In this document: positions 63,651 through 64,000 of the stretch, in pieces | Layout of the letters: every line of letters starts with the position of its first letter | Position numbering within the stretch: the stretch's first letter is position 1 | Assembly: GCA_036785705.1 (NCBI GenBank) | Contig: JAWUZG010000056.1 | Span: forward strand, 12,882,501 to 12,946,500 | DNA: 64,000 nucleotides | Source: Acanthornis magna | Taxonomy: Eukaryota > Chordata > Aves > Passeriformes > Acanthizidae | Reading direction: 5' to 3' | Notes under the pieces: model-generated | Seen by the model: only the letters and a program-made list of their open reading frames with translations | Databases searched by the model: none | What the model was told of the DNA's origin: nothing | Position numbers and translations under genes: made by a program

Positions 63651-64000
63651 CCGGTATGTGGCTGTAAATTGTGATTTTGTGCTTGACTTGTGTTATCTGC
63701 CTCCTCTTTGCACTTTGGCTGCACAAATTATCTTCAGCAATTTCATCTTAAAGCTCATGTTTTACAGTACTGATTTCCCTTAAAAGTATATTTTTTAAAA
63801 ATTTGCTTTTATTAGTTCAAGCACTTTTGCCAAGTTTTAACAGACGACTTCTTTCTCAGCTGCCTAATTTCAAATTCACCTTTTCATGCAGCTTAAAAGG
63901 GGGCAAAAAGTCATCACAAGTAAGTGGGATGTGATGCTTAACATCAAGGTTTATGCAAATACACTTTAAAATATCAGTTGAGGGTCAAGAATCATGAATT

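Larger units (their letters stand above)
32516..64000 (-). other. AKAP13: Region upstream of the AKAP13 start exon, probably 5'-UTR intron
   Basis: The start exon opens with a splice acceptor, so transcription must begin further right. A candidate 5' exon lies near 63425-63650. If that is wrong, the true first exon is outside the window or is one of the smaller CpG clusters. The region holds a 31-bp-stem hairpin (38001-38066), an internally deleted CR1 (47210-48005), a CR1 tail (62338-62480), an ERVL-type solo LTR (62804-63382) and several microsatellites. I recognise no coding gene in the long stretches 32600-38000, 38070-47200 and 48010-62330. Confidence 0.6.

Noticed and set aside
1..64000. 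Search for CRISPR arrays, operons or prokaryote-style systems
   Set aside because: No regularly spaced direct repeats, no gene-dense blocks and clear eukaryotic splice structure.
1..64000. Search for tRNA, rRNA or other structured ncRNA genes
   Set aside because: No tRNA-like A/B boxes with a foldable cloverleaf or rRNA similarity recognised by eye. A covariance-model scan would be decisive and was not possible.

Overview
This window reads as avian nuclear DNA, most likely from a neoavian bird and plausibly a songbird. It contains CR1 LINE 3' ends in the bird-type layout, two solo LTRs of a bird ERVL-like family, one solo LTR with ERVK-type 6-bp target-site duplications, and a relic of an ancient MIR/CORE-SINE. 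Base composition is moderate to AT-rich, genes are interrupted by long introns, and there are no bacterial-style gene arrays.

The only protein-coding gene I can support is the 5' coding part of AKAP13 (AKAP-Lbc/Brx, an A-kinase anchoring protein and Rho guanine-nucleotide exchange factor), on the minus strand. Three coding exons are visible and splice together in frame. An 11-codon start exon lies at 32471-32515 (ATG at 32503-32501), a 148-nt exon at 15670-15817, and a 297-nt exon at 4746-5042. Together they encode the first 159 residues plus one base of the next codon. The rest of the protein (PKA-anchoring helix, C1 zinc finger, DH-PH module, coiled coil) lies beyond the left edge. Introns have phases 0, 1 and 1. 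From right to left the window is: (i) 32516-64000, sequence 5' of the start codon, which is probably 5'-UTR intron and possibly includes a small CpG-rich exon or promoter near 63425-63650; (ii) a 16.7-kb intron; (iii) a 10.6-kb intron; (iv) the first 4.7 kb of the next intron.

The non-coding space holds mobile-element relics, microsatellites and two long-stem inverted repeats. The ERVK-type solo LTR (1735-2377) and one ERVL-type solo LTR (8285-8860) are on the minus strand, sense to AKAP13. The second ERVL-type LTR (62804-63382) is on the plus strand. A CR1 copy at 47210-48005 has lost the 3' half of its reverse transcriptase, and CR1 tails lie at 16825-16983 and 62338-62480.

I found no undescribed multi-gene system. 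The observations most worth checking are two long-stem hairpins (38001-38066 and 1272-1343), the CpG-rich candidate first exon, the sense-oriented LTRs inside AKAP13, and two candidate enhancer-like segments. Nearly all other open reading frames of 60-180 codons look like chance openings in intronic DNA.
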